Positions 45,042 to 54,181 of a stretch of DNA of 64,000 nt are shown one piece after another (the stretch's first letter is position 1; each line of letters starts with the position of its first letter). The notes under the pieces were generated by a model. The model was not told the origin of the DNA. It saw only the letters and a program-made list of their open reading frames with translations, and did not search any database. This stretch comes from Sulfurimonas hydrogeniphila (GTDB lineage: Bacteria; Campylobacterota; Campylobacteria; Campylobacterales; Sulfurimonadaceae). The position numbers were made by a program, and so were the translations under genes. Where the stretch lies: positions 248,001 to 312,000 of the forward strand of contig NZ_CP035534.1 in the NCBI RefSeq assembly GCF_009068765.1, written 5' to 3'.

Positions 45042-46135
45042 ATTTTTATGCTAAAGAGCTCAAAGCTCTTCAAAGAGCAGGGCGTTATCGGACACGTGAA
45101 ATTGTTGACAACACCCTGCATGATTTTGCCTCAAATGACTATTTGGGACTTTCGCACAACAAAGAACTTCATACGCTTACATGTAAAGAATTAGCAGAGT
45201 ATCCGCTCAACAATCCCAAGGCATCTATGCTGATAAACGGCTATCATCAGATACACAAGGATTTTGAAGAGGCTTTATGTGAAGCAAACGGCTTTGAGGC
45301 AGCAATAGTGCTTGGAAGCGGATTTAATGCAAATATTGCCTTGATTGAATCGCTTGTCCGTCGCGGTGATACGCTTTTTATGGATGAACTGTATCATGCC
45401 TCAGGTGTTTTGGCTTCCCAGTTACATAATATAGATGTAGTTTTTTTCAAACATAATGATATGCAGGAGTTGCAAAGCTTGCTAAAACATTCAACTGCCA
45501 AACGAAAGATCGTTGCAGTTGAGGGTATTTACTCGATGGACGGTGATTTGTGCGCAAAAGAGGTTTTTGATATATGTGATGAAGAGGAAGCGATTTTGAT
45601 AGTTGATGAAGCGCACAGCAGCGGAGTAGTCGGAGACAAACTGATGGGTGTTTTTGATTATTACGGTATTGCCGTAAAGCAAAACCATATTAAAATGGGA
45701 ACGCTCGGAAAAGCCTATGGCAGTTTCGGTGCTTTTATACTCTCATCAGAACATATATCACACTATCTTTTAAATCGTGCAAAACCGATTGTGTATGCGA
45801 CTGCTCTCTCTTTGTATGATACACTGTTGGCGCATAACGGACTGAAATATATTTTGCAAAACAGTGAAACACTGAAAAAAGAGATAATGCTTCGCCAAAC
45901 AATAGTCTCCCAAGAGTTAGGCTTACATGTAAAGGGTTTGATTGTGCCTGTTTGTATAGGAGACAATAGACAGGTCATAGATATTAAAAACAGGCTGTTG
46001 AAATCCGGTTACAGTGTGGGGGCGATACGCCAGCCTACGGTTGCTTCTGCAATAATTCGTCTGATTGCAAGACTCGGTGAAAAGAGTGATACGCTCAGAC
46101 TGGTTTGCAAAGAGTTGGCAGGAATAGAGTCATGA
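45038..46135 (+). CDS. bioF: 8-amino-7-oxononanoate synthase
   Basis: PLP enzyme condensing pimeloyl-ACP with alanine in biotin synthesis. The 365-residue alpha-oxoamine synthase has FASNDYLGLS, the ASMLINGY substrate loop, VDEAHSSGVVG with the conserved aspartate and histidine, and the PLP lysine in TLGKAYGSFG. No other biotin gene is here. It is coupled to the preceding and following genes by 4-bp overlaps. It holds two exact TTACATGTAA sites. Confidence 0.9.
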   Translation: MNFYAKELKALQRAGRYRTREIVDNTLHDFASNDYLGLSHNKELHTLTCKELAEYPLNNPKASMLINGYHQIHKDFEEALCEANGFEAAIVLGSGFNANIALIESLVRRGDTLFMDELYHASGVLASQLHNIDVVFFKHNDMQELQSLLKHSTAKRKIVAVEGIYSMDGDLCAKEVFDICDEEEAILIVDEAHSSGVVGDKLMGVFDYYGIAVKQNHIKMGTLGKAYGSFGAFILSSEHISHYLLNRAKPIVYATALSLYDTLLAHNGLKYILQNSETLKKEIMLRQTIVSQELGLHVKGLIVPVCIGDNRQVIDIKNRLLKSGYSVGAIRQPTVASAIIRLIARLGEKSDTLRLVCKELAGIES

Positions 46136-46821
46136 AAATGTCCAAACTCAAAATTATCTACAACAATAAAGCCTTGGTGGACATCTCCTTTGACATTTCC
46201 TCTTCATTGGCATTAATAGGGCAAAGCGGCAGCGGAAAAAGCCTGACAATCAAGGCGCTTCTGGGGATGCTGCCCAAAGAGATGAGAGTAGAGCTTGCAG
46301 ATAATTTTGATTTTGAACTCATAGTAGGAAAAACCCTCTCTTTTGTGCCGCAGAATCCTTTTACAGCACTCTCTCCACTGACAAAAATCAAAAAACAGTT
46401 TTTCAGTGAGCCAAAAAGAGTCAGGGAACTTTTTGATGAAGTCGGTCTGCATTACGATTTGCTCGAACGCTTCGCCCCCGAACTCTCAGGCGGACAACTT
46501 CAGCGTGTTGTCATTGCAATTGCGTTAGAATCAAAACCGAGGTTACTTTTACTTGATGAACCGACAACTGCACTTGATCCCCAGACAAAAGAGGTGATAC
46601 TTCAGCTTTTAAAAAAGTTGCAAAAAAAAGAGCAGTTTCAAATGCTTTTTGTGACACATGACATAGCTTCTGCCAAGGCACTGTGCGAAGATGTTGCTAT
46701 TATAAAAAACGGAAGAATAGTTGAAAGCGGAAAAATGCGTGAAATAATAGAGAATCCGCAACAAGAGTATACAAAAATATTAATAGAGGCCAGTTTTGCC
46801 AACAGGAAATTCAGAACATGA
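46132..46821 (+). CDS. ABC transporter ATP-binding protein
   Basis: A 229-residue single ABC domain. Walker A is GQSGSGKSLTIKAL (near residue 24), the Q-loop PQNPFTAL, signature ELSGGQLQRVVIA, Walker B LLLLDEPTTALDPQ, H-loop TH. The sequence type is that of peptide/nickel transporter ATPases (DppD/NikD). No permease or binding protein is next to it, so it is an orphan ATPase in this operon or works with one encoded elsewhere. Confidence 0.85.
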   Translation: MKMSKLKIIYNNKALVDISFDISSSLALIGQSGSGKSLTIKALLGMLPKEMRVELADNFDFELIVGKTLSFVPQNPFTALSPLTKIKKQFFSEPKRVRELFDEVGLHYDLLERFAPELSGGQLQRVVIAIALESKPRLLLLDEPTTALDPQTKEVILQLLKKLQKKEQFQMLFVTHDIASAKALCEDVAIIKNGRIVESGKMREIIENPQQEYTKILIEASFANRKFRT

Positions 46822-48815
46822 AAAAACTACTAAAAAGAACATTTGTAACCGTACTGATTTTAGGGTTTTTCTCACCCTTTATAATTCTTGGCTATTACCT
46901 GGTAAGCTATGATTATGATATCTCCTCCTTAGTAGACTACAAACCAAAACAGACAAGCAGAATATATGACAAAAACGGAGAAAAAATAGCAAATATTTTT
47001 GATAAACAGCATAGATATTATGCCTCTTTTAATGAGATTTCTCCAAGGGTGATTGAAGCACTTGTTGCCATTGAAGATACAACCTTTTTTGAACATTCCG
47101 GCGTTAATTTTGATGCAATTTTTCGGGCAGTTATCAAAGATATCAAAGCAGGAAAGATGGTTGAGGGTGCCAGTACGATTACGCAGCAGTTGGTAAAAAA
47201 CAAATTATTGACCCGGGAGAAAAAACTTTCACGAAAAATAAAAGAGTTGATATACTCTTTTAAACTTGAAAATGCACTGACAAAAGAGCAGATTCTGGAA
47301 CGGTATTTAAATGAGATCTATTTTGGGCACGGATATTATGGCATCAAAACAGCTGCAGACGGGTATTTTCACAAGAAGCTCTCTGATTTGACACTTAAAG
47401 AGATAGCCATACTTGTGGGATTGCCAAAGGCGCCAAGTACCTATGCGCCTACAAAAAACTATGATATTTCCATGGGCAGAGCCAATCGTGTTATTACAAG
47501 AATGTATACACTTGGCTGGATAGACGACGCAACATACAAAAAGGCATTGGCTGAAAATCCGGTAGTATATAATGATACACTGACACAAAACAGAGCCCCT
47601 TTTGTTGTGGATGAAGTTGCAAGAAGATTCAGAAATATGGGAATTGACGACTTAAAAACAGGCGGATATGAAATATATACAACGATTGATTTGAAACTGC
47701 AGGATATTGGAAGAAAATCACTGCAGTATGCGTATGACAAAGCTTTAGAGAGAATTGAAAAATATAAAGAAAAAGAGGCACAGGAAACAGAAGACGAAAC
47801 CTTTAAAGTCCAGGATGTCAATGTGTCACAGCTTAACGGTGCTTTGGTTTCTCTTGATTCCAAAACAGGGGATATTTTGGCACTGCTTGGGAGTGTAGAT
47901 TATAAAAAAAGCTCTTATAATCGTGCTACTCAGGGCAGGCGCCAGCCCGGTTCCGCTTTTAAACCTTTTATATATCAGGTAGCTATTGATTTGGGATATT
48001 CGGGTGCTACAAAACTTGTTGATATTGCCCAGACATATGCCTATGAAAAAAATGGTGAGGAGATGAAATGGCAGCCTAAAAACTATGAAAAAAACTATAA
48101 AGGTCTCATTACTCTCAGAGAAGCACTTATTCATTCAAGAAATTTAGCGACTATCAATCTTGTAAATGACATAGGCCTGTCACAGTTGTTGCGGGAACTG
48201 AAAAAATTTCATATTAAAAATCTGCCAAATGACCTCTCTATCGCTCTTGGAACCATGTCAATGTCACCGCTTGAACTTGCACAGTATTATACGTCATTTT
48301 CAAACTACGGGATTCAGGTAAAACCTCACTTGATTACAAGTATTGACCAAGGCGGCAGTACTGTTTATAAAAAAGAGGATGTTTCTTATTATATAACGGC
48401 TCCGACTCAGGCTTTTATAATGACGACGATACTGCGTGATGTTGTCACAAGAGGAACAGGACGAAGAGCAAGAGTGCGAGGCATAGAAATTGCAGGAAAG
48501 ACAGGAACAACAAATAATAATATAGATGCCTGGTTTGCCGGCTATTCCCCTACTGTTGAGACGGTTGTCTGGTTCGGCAATGATGACAATACACCGATGT
48601 ATCACAAAGAGACAGGAGGACGGGTTTCGGGTCCCGCCTTTGCTTATTATTTCAGAAATCTTTTGAAACTCTACCCTCAGATAAAGCGAAAATTTGATGT
48701 GCCTGAGGGAATTATTGAAGTGAAAATCAATGGAAAAAAAGAGTATTTCAGTGATATCTCAAAGCCGCCAAGAAGTGATTACAGTGATGAAACAGAATCT
48801 GAACTTCTTTTTTAG
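46818..48815 (+). CDS. mrcA: Penicillin-binding protein 1A
   Basis: Bifunctional peptidoglycan glycosyltransferase and transpeptidase anchored in the inner membrane. The 665-residue protein has one membrane helix (about 8-30), the GT51 motifs EDTTFFEHSGVNFDAI and GASTITQQLVKN, and the transpeptidase motifs SAFK (GSAFKPF), SRN (HSRNLAT) and KTGTT. It is full length for the Campylobacterota type. Ends the alaS operon and converges on leuA, sharing the TTAG stop overlap. Confidence 0.95.
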   Translation: MKKLLKRTFVTVLILGFFSPFIILGYYLVSYDYDISSLVDYKPKQTSRIYDKNGEKIANIFDKQHRYYASFNEISPRVIEALVAIEDTTFFEHSGVNFDAIFRAVIKDIKAGKMVEGASTITQQLVKNKLLTREKKLSRKIKELIYSFKLENALTKEQILERYLNEIYFGHGYYGIKTAADGYFHKKLSDLTLKEIAILVGLPKAPSTYAPTKNYDISMGRANRVITRMYTLGWIDDATYKKALAENPVVYNDTLTQNRAPFVVDEVARRFRNMGIDDLKTGGYEIYTTIDLKLQDIGRKSLQYAYDKALERIEKYKEKEAQETEDETFKVQDVNVSQLNGALVSLDSKTGDILALLGSVDYKKSSYNRATQGRRQPGSAFKPFIYQVAIDLGYSGATKLVDIAQTYAYEKNGEEMKWQPKNYEKNYKGLITLREALIHSRNLATINLVNDIGLSQLLRELKKFHIKNLPNDLSIALGTMSMSPLELAQYYTSFSNYGIQVKPHLITSIDQGGSTVYKKEDVSYYITAPTQAFIMTTILRDVVTRGTGRRARVRGIEIAGKTGTTNNNIDAWFAGYSPTVETVVWFGNDDNTPMYHKETGGRVSGPAFAYYFRNLLKLYPQIKRKFDVPEGIIEVKINGKKEYFSDISKPPRSDYSDETESELLF

Positions 48816-50470
48816 CCAAAGGTTCTGTTTAAAGCACAAAACATGGCTTTGATTGAGGCTACAGTGATGTCATTGTCTATTCCGACACCAAAACGTGAGA
48901 GTACCTCTTTTGTCTGAATTTCTATGTATGCTACTGCCTGTGCACTGCTTTTGTCACCACACGAGTGTTCCGAGTATGACTTAACAGTAAAATCATTTTT
49001 GTACTTTTGCATCAGTGCATTCTTGCAGGCATCAATCGGTCCGTTGCCTTCGCCCTCAGATGTAATGACATCTCCATTGTATTTGTACGTTAAGGTACAT
49101 GTAGCCTTCCCGTTATCTGAGGAGAGTGTAAAGTCTACAAAAGAGATATGCTCTTCAATATTGAAATAGGTATTTTTAAAAACTTCCAATATCTCTTCGG
49201 GTTCCAGTTCTCGTCCTTTTTCATCACTTAATGCCTGCACGGCACGACCGATTTCAGGATGCATGGCTTTTGGCAAATGGTAGCCGTAATTGTGTTCGAG
49301 TATATAAGCCACTCCGCCTTTTCCCGATTGTGAGTTAATACGGATGATACTTTCATACGTCCGTCCCACATCAGCCGGATCTATCGGCAGATAAGGCACT
49401 TCCCAAAAAGGGTCCTCTTTTGCCTGCTGATAGGCAAGCCCTTTGTTAATGGCGTCCTGATGGGAACCGGAAAATGCCGTATAAACAAGTTCTCCGACAT
49501 AGGGGTGTCTCGGGTGTGTCGGCAGTTCTGTACATGTTTCGACAACTCGCACCACTTCGTTGATATCCGAAAAATCAAGCCCCGTATCTATCCCCTGGGA
49601 GGTCATATTTAAGGCAAGGGTGATGATGTCTACATTGCCTGTCCGCTCTCCGTTGCTCAAAAGTGTTCCCTCGACTCTGTCTGCCCCTGCCAAAAGTGCC
49701 AACTCTGTTGCAGCGATGGATGTGCCTCTGTCATTATGCGTGTGCGTCGAGATGATGACATTTTCACGATTATCCAGGTGTCTGCCCATCCATTCTATCT
49801 GGTCTGCATAAATATTAGGCGTCGCCATCTCTACTGTTGCAGGAAGGTTTATAATCACCTTTCTGTTTTCGTTTATTCCCCAGCGAGCCGTTACGGCATT
49901 GGAAATCCGTGCCGCAAAATCCAACTCCGTTCCCGTAAAACTCTCTGGAGAATACTCTAAAAATATCTCTCCGTTATGATTGGCTTCATATTTTTTGACC
50001 AAATCAACACCCTCCAGGGCAAGGTCAATAATTTCATCCTGTGTTTTTGAAAACACTATTTTTCTCTGGGCAACCGAGGTTGAATTATACAAATGTACCG
50101 TTGCTTTTTGTACGCCTTCCAATGCTTCAAATGTTTTGGCAATCAAATGTTCTCTTGCCTGCACAAGTACCTGAATGGTCACATCATCCGGAATGAGATT
50201 GTCATTGACGAGTTTGCGCAAAAAATCAAATTCTATTTTGGAAGCAGAGGGGAATCCCACCTCTATTTCTTTGAAACCGAGTTTAAGTAAGAGTGCAAAT
50301 AATTCAAGTTTTTTCTTCATATCCATAGGATTGATAAGTGCCTGGTTGCCATCGCGCAAATCGACACTGCACCATATCGGTGCTTTGGTTATACTGTTGT
50401 CCGGCCATTTTCTGTCTGGCAAGTCTATTTTCGGATAAGGCTTGTATTTGCCTTTAGGAATATTCTTCAT
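48812..50470 (-). CDS. leuA: 2-isopropylmalate synthase (type 2)
   Basis: Condenses acetyl-CoA with 2-oxoisovalerate, first step of leucine synthesis. The 552-residue enzyme has the catalytic opening DLRDGNQALINPMD, the metal site HTHNDRGTS, and the NGERTGNVD motif, with a C-terminal regulatory domain (about 430-552) for leucine feedback. The N-terminal KPYPKIDLPDRKWPD belongs to the 550-residue LeuA2 type. Upstream is a large REP-like cluster. Confidence 0.95.
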   Translation of the reverse strand: MKNIPKGKYKPYPKIDLPDRKWPDNSITKAPIWCSVDLRDGNQALINPMDMKKKLELFALLLKLGFKEIEVGFPSASKIEFDFLRKLVNDNLIPDDVTIQVLVQAREHLIAKTFEALEGVQKATVHLYNSTSVAQRKIVFSKTQDEIIDLALEGVDLVKKYEANHNGEIFLEYSPESFTGTELDFAARISNAVTARWGINENRKVIINLPATVEMATPNIYADQIEWMGRHLDNRENVIISTHTHNDRGTSIAATELALLAGADRVEGTLLSNGERTGNVDIITLALNMTSQGIDTGLDFSDINEVVRVVETCTELPTHPRHPYVGELVYTAFSGSHQDAINKGLAYQQAKEDPFWEVPYLPIDPADVGRTYESIIRINSQSGKGGVAYILEHNYGYHLPKAMHPEIGRAVQALSDEKGRELEPEEILEVFKNTYFNIEEHISFVDFTLSSDNGKATCTLTYKYNGDVITSEGEGNGPIDACKNALMQKYKNDFTVKSYSEHSCGDKSSAQAVAYIEIQTKEVLSRFGVGIDNDITVASIKAMFCALNRTFG

Positions 50471-50568
50471 AAAGAATCCTTGTTCTTGAATTATTTAATA
50501 GCTGCACTCTTATACAGGACTATTATGTTTGCAATTATATCGAATTTTTGATTTAATGGGCTTTTATT

Positions 50569-50828
50569 TGGAACCCGTACTTTCTATGCTAACGCATGAC
50601 TTGTGAGAAAAACTAAATTTTTTTTCTGCAGTGCGGGCTGAAAGTGTCATGAAAGTAGCAACAGTCGGCACTGAAGTACCGATTCCGAGCAGAGGGGTGT
50701 TGCTTTTTGGAATCCATCCTTCAGTGCGGGCTGAAAGTGTCATGAAAGTAGCAACAGTCGGCACTGAAGTACCGATTCCGAGATATTTTGTCGGAACCCA
50801 TGCTTTAGCATAGAAAGTACGGGTTCCG
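50569..50828 (+). repeat. REP/BIME-like repeat cluster, copy F (largest)
   Basis: Occupies most of the gap between glnA and leuA. It holds a long-form unit with the AAAACTAAATTTTTTTTCTG insertion, a 61-bp stretch at 50629-50689 repeated exactly at 50722-50782 (93 bp apart), and an end GGAACCCATGCTTTAGCAT...GGGTTCC (50793-50827). Hairpins are as in the other copies. It is oriented opposite to the flanking genes. Short reading frames across it are not genes. Confidence 0.85.
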
Positions 50829-50863
50829 AAAAAGCTTAGAACATATAGCCTAAGCTAAAGTTC

Positions 50864-52294
50864 TTAGCACTGGTAGGTAGTTTTGAATTCGTATGCAGTC
50901 GGGCGACCTTCGTCCGGCCATACATCACGTTCAAATTTATAGTGCTGGTATGCTTCTATAAATTCAGATGTAAATACCGGCTTTAAGAATTCGTTGTCTG
51001 CAATAAGACCTTCTAATGCTTCACGAAGTGTGTGCGGCATTTGTGGAATGTTTTTTTCACGAATTTCATCAAGAGAAAGTTCAAACAGGTCTTCATCCAT
51101 CGGACCGACAGGGATTGTAGCATGTTTGATACCGTCTAGTCCCGCCATCATCATTACAGCAAAAGCAAGGTAAGGACAAGATGAAGAGTCCGGGAATCTC
51201 ATTTCAATACGTGTTGCTTTTTCACCTGCACCATACGGAATACGACAGGCAGCTGAGCGGTTTTGAGAAGAGTAAGTCAAAATGCTTGGTGCTTCAAACC
51301 CAGGAATAAGACGTTTGTATGAGTTTGTTGACGGGTTTGTAAATGCAGCAACTGCAGCAGCATGTTTGAAGATCCCACCTGCATAATGAATTGCCATTTC
51401 ACTTAGGTTTCCATAATTGCCTTCTTTATAGAAAAGGTTTTTGCCGTTTTTCCACAGTGACTGGTGAACATGCATTCCGTTTCCGTTGTCACCATATAAT
51501 GGTTTTGGCATAAATGTAGCAGTTTTACCGTTGAGGTGCGCTATCATTTTTACAACATATTTGTATTTTTGAACATTGTCACCAGCAGTGATGATGTCAC
51601 CGAAAACGATACCGATTTCACCTTGACCCTGGGCAACTTCGTGGTGTCCAAGAACAACTTCAAGACCAACCTGCTCTAACACCTGCATCATTTCAGCACG
51701 CATATCCACCATAGAATCTGTCGGTGCTACAGGGAAGTAACCGCCTTTTGTTCCCGGTCTGTGACCTGTATTGTACATTTCGTCATATCCGGTGTTTGAA
51801 TTCCATTCACCCTCTTCTGTGTCTACTTTGAATCCCATTTCATTGATATTGTCAACAAATTTAACATCATCAAAGATAAAAAATTCATTTTCCGGACCAA
51901 AGTATGCAGCATCAGCTATTCCGATCTCTTCAGCATATTTAAGTGCTTTTTTTGCGATTGAACGCGGACATCTTTCATATAATTCATTTTTGTAAATGTC
52001 ATATACATCACAGATAAGAATCACAGTAGGATCGGCAGTAAAAGGATCAAGAAATGCAGTCGGAACATCTGCTTTTAAAAGCATGTCCGATTTGTTAATC
52101 GGTTGCCAGTTTTCGACAGAAGAACCGTCAAACGGGAAACCGTTTTCTAAATTTTCTGCATTTACTGCACTGTAACGGTATGTAAGGTGGTGCCATGAAC
52201 CTTTAATATCACTAAATCTCAAATCTACAAATTGTACATCATTTTCATTACAAAATGTAAAGAACTCTTCTATGTTATTAACGAATTTTCCCAT
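50864..52294 (-). CDS. glnA: Glutamine synthetase type I
   Basis: ATP-dependent synthesis of glutamine from glutamate and ammonia. The 476-residue enzyme has [19 protein letters not shown], the ATP region [17 protein letters not shown], and the glutamate site NRSAACRIP. At the adenylylation position NLYDLP of enterobacteria the sequence is DLFELS, so the modified tyrosine is Phe and adenylylation control is unlikely, as I recall for H. pylori. The RBS is AGGAG; a 126-bp gap to the EAL/GGDEF locus holds its promoter. Confidence 0.97.
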   Translation of the reverse strand: MGKFVNNIEEFFTFCNENDVQFVDLRFSDIKGSWHHLTYRYSAVNAENLENGFPFDGSSVENWQPINKSDMLLKADVPTAFLDPFTADPTVILICDVYDIYKNELYERCPRSIAKKALKYAEEIGIADAAYFGPENEFFIFDDVKFVDNINEMGFKVDTEEGEWNSNTGYDEMYNTGHRPGTKGGYFPVAPTDSMVDMRAEMMQVLEQVGLEVVLGHHEVAQGQGEIGIVFGDIITAGDNVQKYKYVVKMIAHLNGKTATFMPKPLYGDNGNGMHVHQSLWKNGKNLFYKEGNYGNLSEMAIHYAGGIFKHAAAVAAFTNPSTNSYKRLIPGFEAPSILTYSSQNRSAACRIPYGAGEKATRIEMRFPDSSSCPYLAFAVMMMAGLDGIKHATIPVGPMDEDLFELSLDEIREKNIPQMPHTLREALEGLIADNEFLKPVFTSEFIEAYQHYKFERDVWPDEGRPTAYEFKTTYQC

Positions 52295-52420
52295 TAATTA
52301 TCTCCTGAATTTTATCTGCATGTAGTATATCTTATTAAAACAAATTTATAACTTTGAGAATGATGAAAATATAATCAATTTCTCAGATTTGTTTCATATT
52401 GTGATAAAAATGAAAGTTTT

Positions 52421-53197
52421 TTAAATCAAAGAACTCACAGCAAGATGTTTTGGTTCATTTTTTGCAACTTTTTTTTGACAGGAAAGAATTGTATTTATAT
52501 GCTCTTCACTTATGAATGATTTTTTCTCTGGAGTGATAAGCAAGGAGGCACTTGCTGTGAGAAGCGGAAACCTGCATGTTTGCTCTTTTCTGTTTTTGGA
52601 AATGATATAGCCATTCTCTTTATCTTTTTTGTTATAAAATTCTTTTGCCGAGGAAGCAAATTTTTCCAAAATATTTTCTATCATTTTCATGTCAAAAGAG
52701 TTATGGGTAAAATCTTTATTCTCCCAGGCAACAAAAAAATCATCACCTCCTATATGGGCTTTGAAAACATCTTTTGGCAGTTCTTTTCTCATAATATCTG
52801 CAAAAAGCTGAATAATCCTGTCACCGTTTCGAAAACCGTACACATCATTAAAGGCTTTGAAATTGTCGAGGTCAAAATAGCACAGAAGATAGGATGCTGA
52901 GGATTGGGATACTTTGTATATGTATTTTTCAATCATTGTGTTTCCGGGAAGTTTTGTAAGCGGATTTTGGTCTCTGGCCTGAATCATGTTTTCCTGATGC
53001 ATCATGTTGATAATTGCTTTTGCGGACAAAAATCCATAATAGCCTGAATTTTTTGTAATAATAATGCCTGAAGATTCAGGATTGTTCGCAAAAAGTTCTA
53101 TAAGGGTAGTGGTGTTGCTGTTGATATCTGCATGCCCGCAGGGGTGAAGCAGGTTTTCCAGTTTTGAGTTATTCTGTTCATTTAAGAGTAAAGACAT
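52421..53197 (-). CDS. CBS remnant plus GGDEF domain, 3' part of a split EAL-CBS-GGDEF gene
   Basis: A 258-residue product if translation restarts at the ATG at 53197. Residues about 30-85 look like the second CBS repeat (SSGIIITKNSGYYGFLSAK), followed by DQNPLTKLPGN and the GGDEF domain with active-site HIGGDDF. There is no RxxD inhibitory site before it. It is in the same frame as the upstream EAL reading frame, separated only by TAG SPYG, so the two are very likely one original gene of about 586 codons. It could be active, or a broken remnant. Confidence 0.8.
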   Translation of the reverse strand: MSLLLNEQNNSKLENLLHPCGHADINSNTTTLIELFANNPESSGIIITKNSGYYGFLSAKAIINMMHQENMIQARDQNPLTKLPGNTMIEKYIYKVSQSSASYLLCYFDLDNFKAFNDVYGFRNGDRIIQLFADIMRKELPKDVFKAHIGGDDFFVAWENKDFTHNSFDMKMIENILEKFASSAKEFYNKKDKENGYIISKNRKEQTCRFPLLTASASLLITPEKKSFISEEHINTILSCQKKVAKNEPKHLAVSSLI

Positions 53198-53209
53198 GCC
53201 GTAGGGAGA

Positions 53210-54181
53210 CTAAAGAAACTCTTTGATGTCAGATTCAAGCAATATTCCCACAGGCTCATTTTGGGAATTTACAAGAGGAACAATGGGAACACTCTGATTC
53301 TTTTTAAAATACTCTATGACCAGATTCATTTTTGTTTTAAGTTTTAAAGGCTGAATTTTGTCTATATTGTTTTTCAGTAAAATATTTTTGTCACTTATCC
53401 GTCTGTCAAACTTTATAATGTCAATGATATTTGTGTATTGCTGATAAATTTTTTGTGTATTTTTTGTAGGTTTCTGAATAAGATAGCCCTGTGCCAAATG
53501 GCAGCCGATGTCTTTACATGTAAGGTACTCTTCTTTTGTCTCAACACCTTCGGCAATCACCTTAATGCCCAGTTGAATGGCAAGATGTGTGATGTTGCGA
53601 ACCATAAGCTTTTTTTTCATATTGGTCGCAAGTCCCTGCAGAAAAAATCTGTCAATTTTGATGATATCGGGTGTGGAATCATAAAAAAGTTTGTATCCGG
53701 AATAGCCGACACCAAAGTCATCTATTGCAATGGAAAAATCTTCATTTTTATAATGCTGGAGTATTTTTTCAAGGTCAAATTCACTGGAAATTTCCTGTCT
53801 TTCCGAAATTTCAAAACAGAGATTTTCTTTCTTTATATTGAGCTCTTTGAGAATTTTTGTTGTATTTCCTGTAGAAAAATTTTCCATTTCCAAAACCCGG
53901 TTATCCAGATTATAAAAGAGCTTTATGTTCTTATAGCTTTGTATCTGTGTGTATTTTTTTAAAGCTTTTTCTCTCAGTGCCAAATCAAAAGAGTACAAAA
54001 GTTTCTCTTTATAAACAGCATCAAAGAGTGCAAAGATAGATTTAAATCCGACATCCTGAAAATTTCTCAACAGGGCTTCGACACCGTAGAGTGTTCCTGT
54101 ATGGATATTGATGATAGGCTGAAAAGCCACATCAAGAATTTTAAGATTGTTTTTCCAGTGTTGGGTGAGTTCATTATTCAT
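53210..54181 (-). CDS. EAL phosphodiesterase domain, 5' part of a split EAL-CBS-GGDEF gene
   Basis: A 323-residue product. The EAL domain (about 10-250) is catalytically complete: GVEALLR, CFEISERQ, IDDFGVGYSG, IKIDRFF and IAEGVET. It hydrolyses c-di-GMP. The C-terminus begins a CBS repeat (VPIVPLVNSQNEPVGIL...DIKEFL) and stops at TAG (53210-53212), after which the frame continues SPYG to the GGDEF ORF. Its ATG overlaps the stop of the acyltransferase gene. It may work alone after truncation. Confidence 0.88.
   Translation of the reverse strand: MNNELTQHWKNNLKILDVAFQPIINIHTGTLYGVEALLRNFQDVGFKSIFALFDAVYKEKLLYSFDLALREKALKKYTQIQSYKNIKLFYNLDNRVLEMENFSTGNTTKILKELNIKKENLCFEISERQEISSEFDLEKILQHYKNEDFSIAIDDFGVGYSGYKLFYDSTPDIIKIDRFFLQGLATNMKKKLMVRNITHLAIQLGIKVIAEGVETKEEYLTCKDIGCHLAQGYLIQKPTKNTQKIYQQYTNIIDIIKFDRRISDKNILLKNNIDKIQPLKLKTKMNLVIEYFKKNQSVPIVPLVNSQNEPVGILLESDIKEFL

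Noticed and set aside
50629-50782. Possible CRISPR array
   Set aside because: Only two exact copies, 61 bp long with a 32-bp spacer made of related repeat sequence, and no cas gene nearby.
50564-50813. Open reading frames on both strands in the leuA-glnA repeat cluster
   Set aside because: They translate the tandem repeat itself and repeat the same peptide; this is noncoding repeat DNA.
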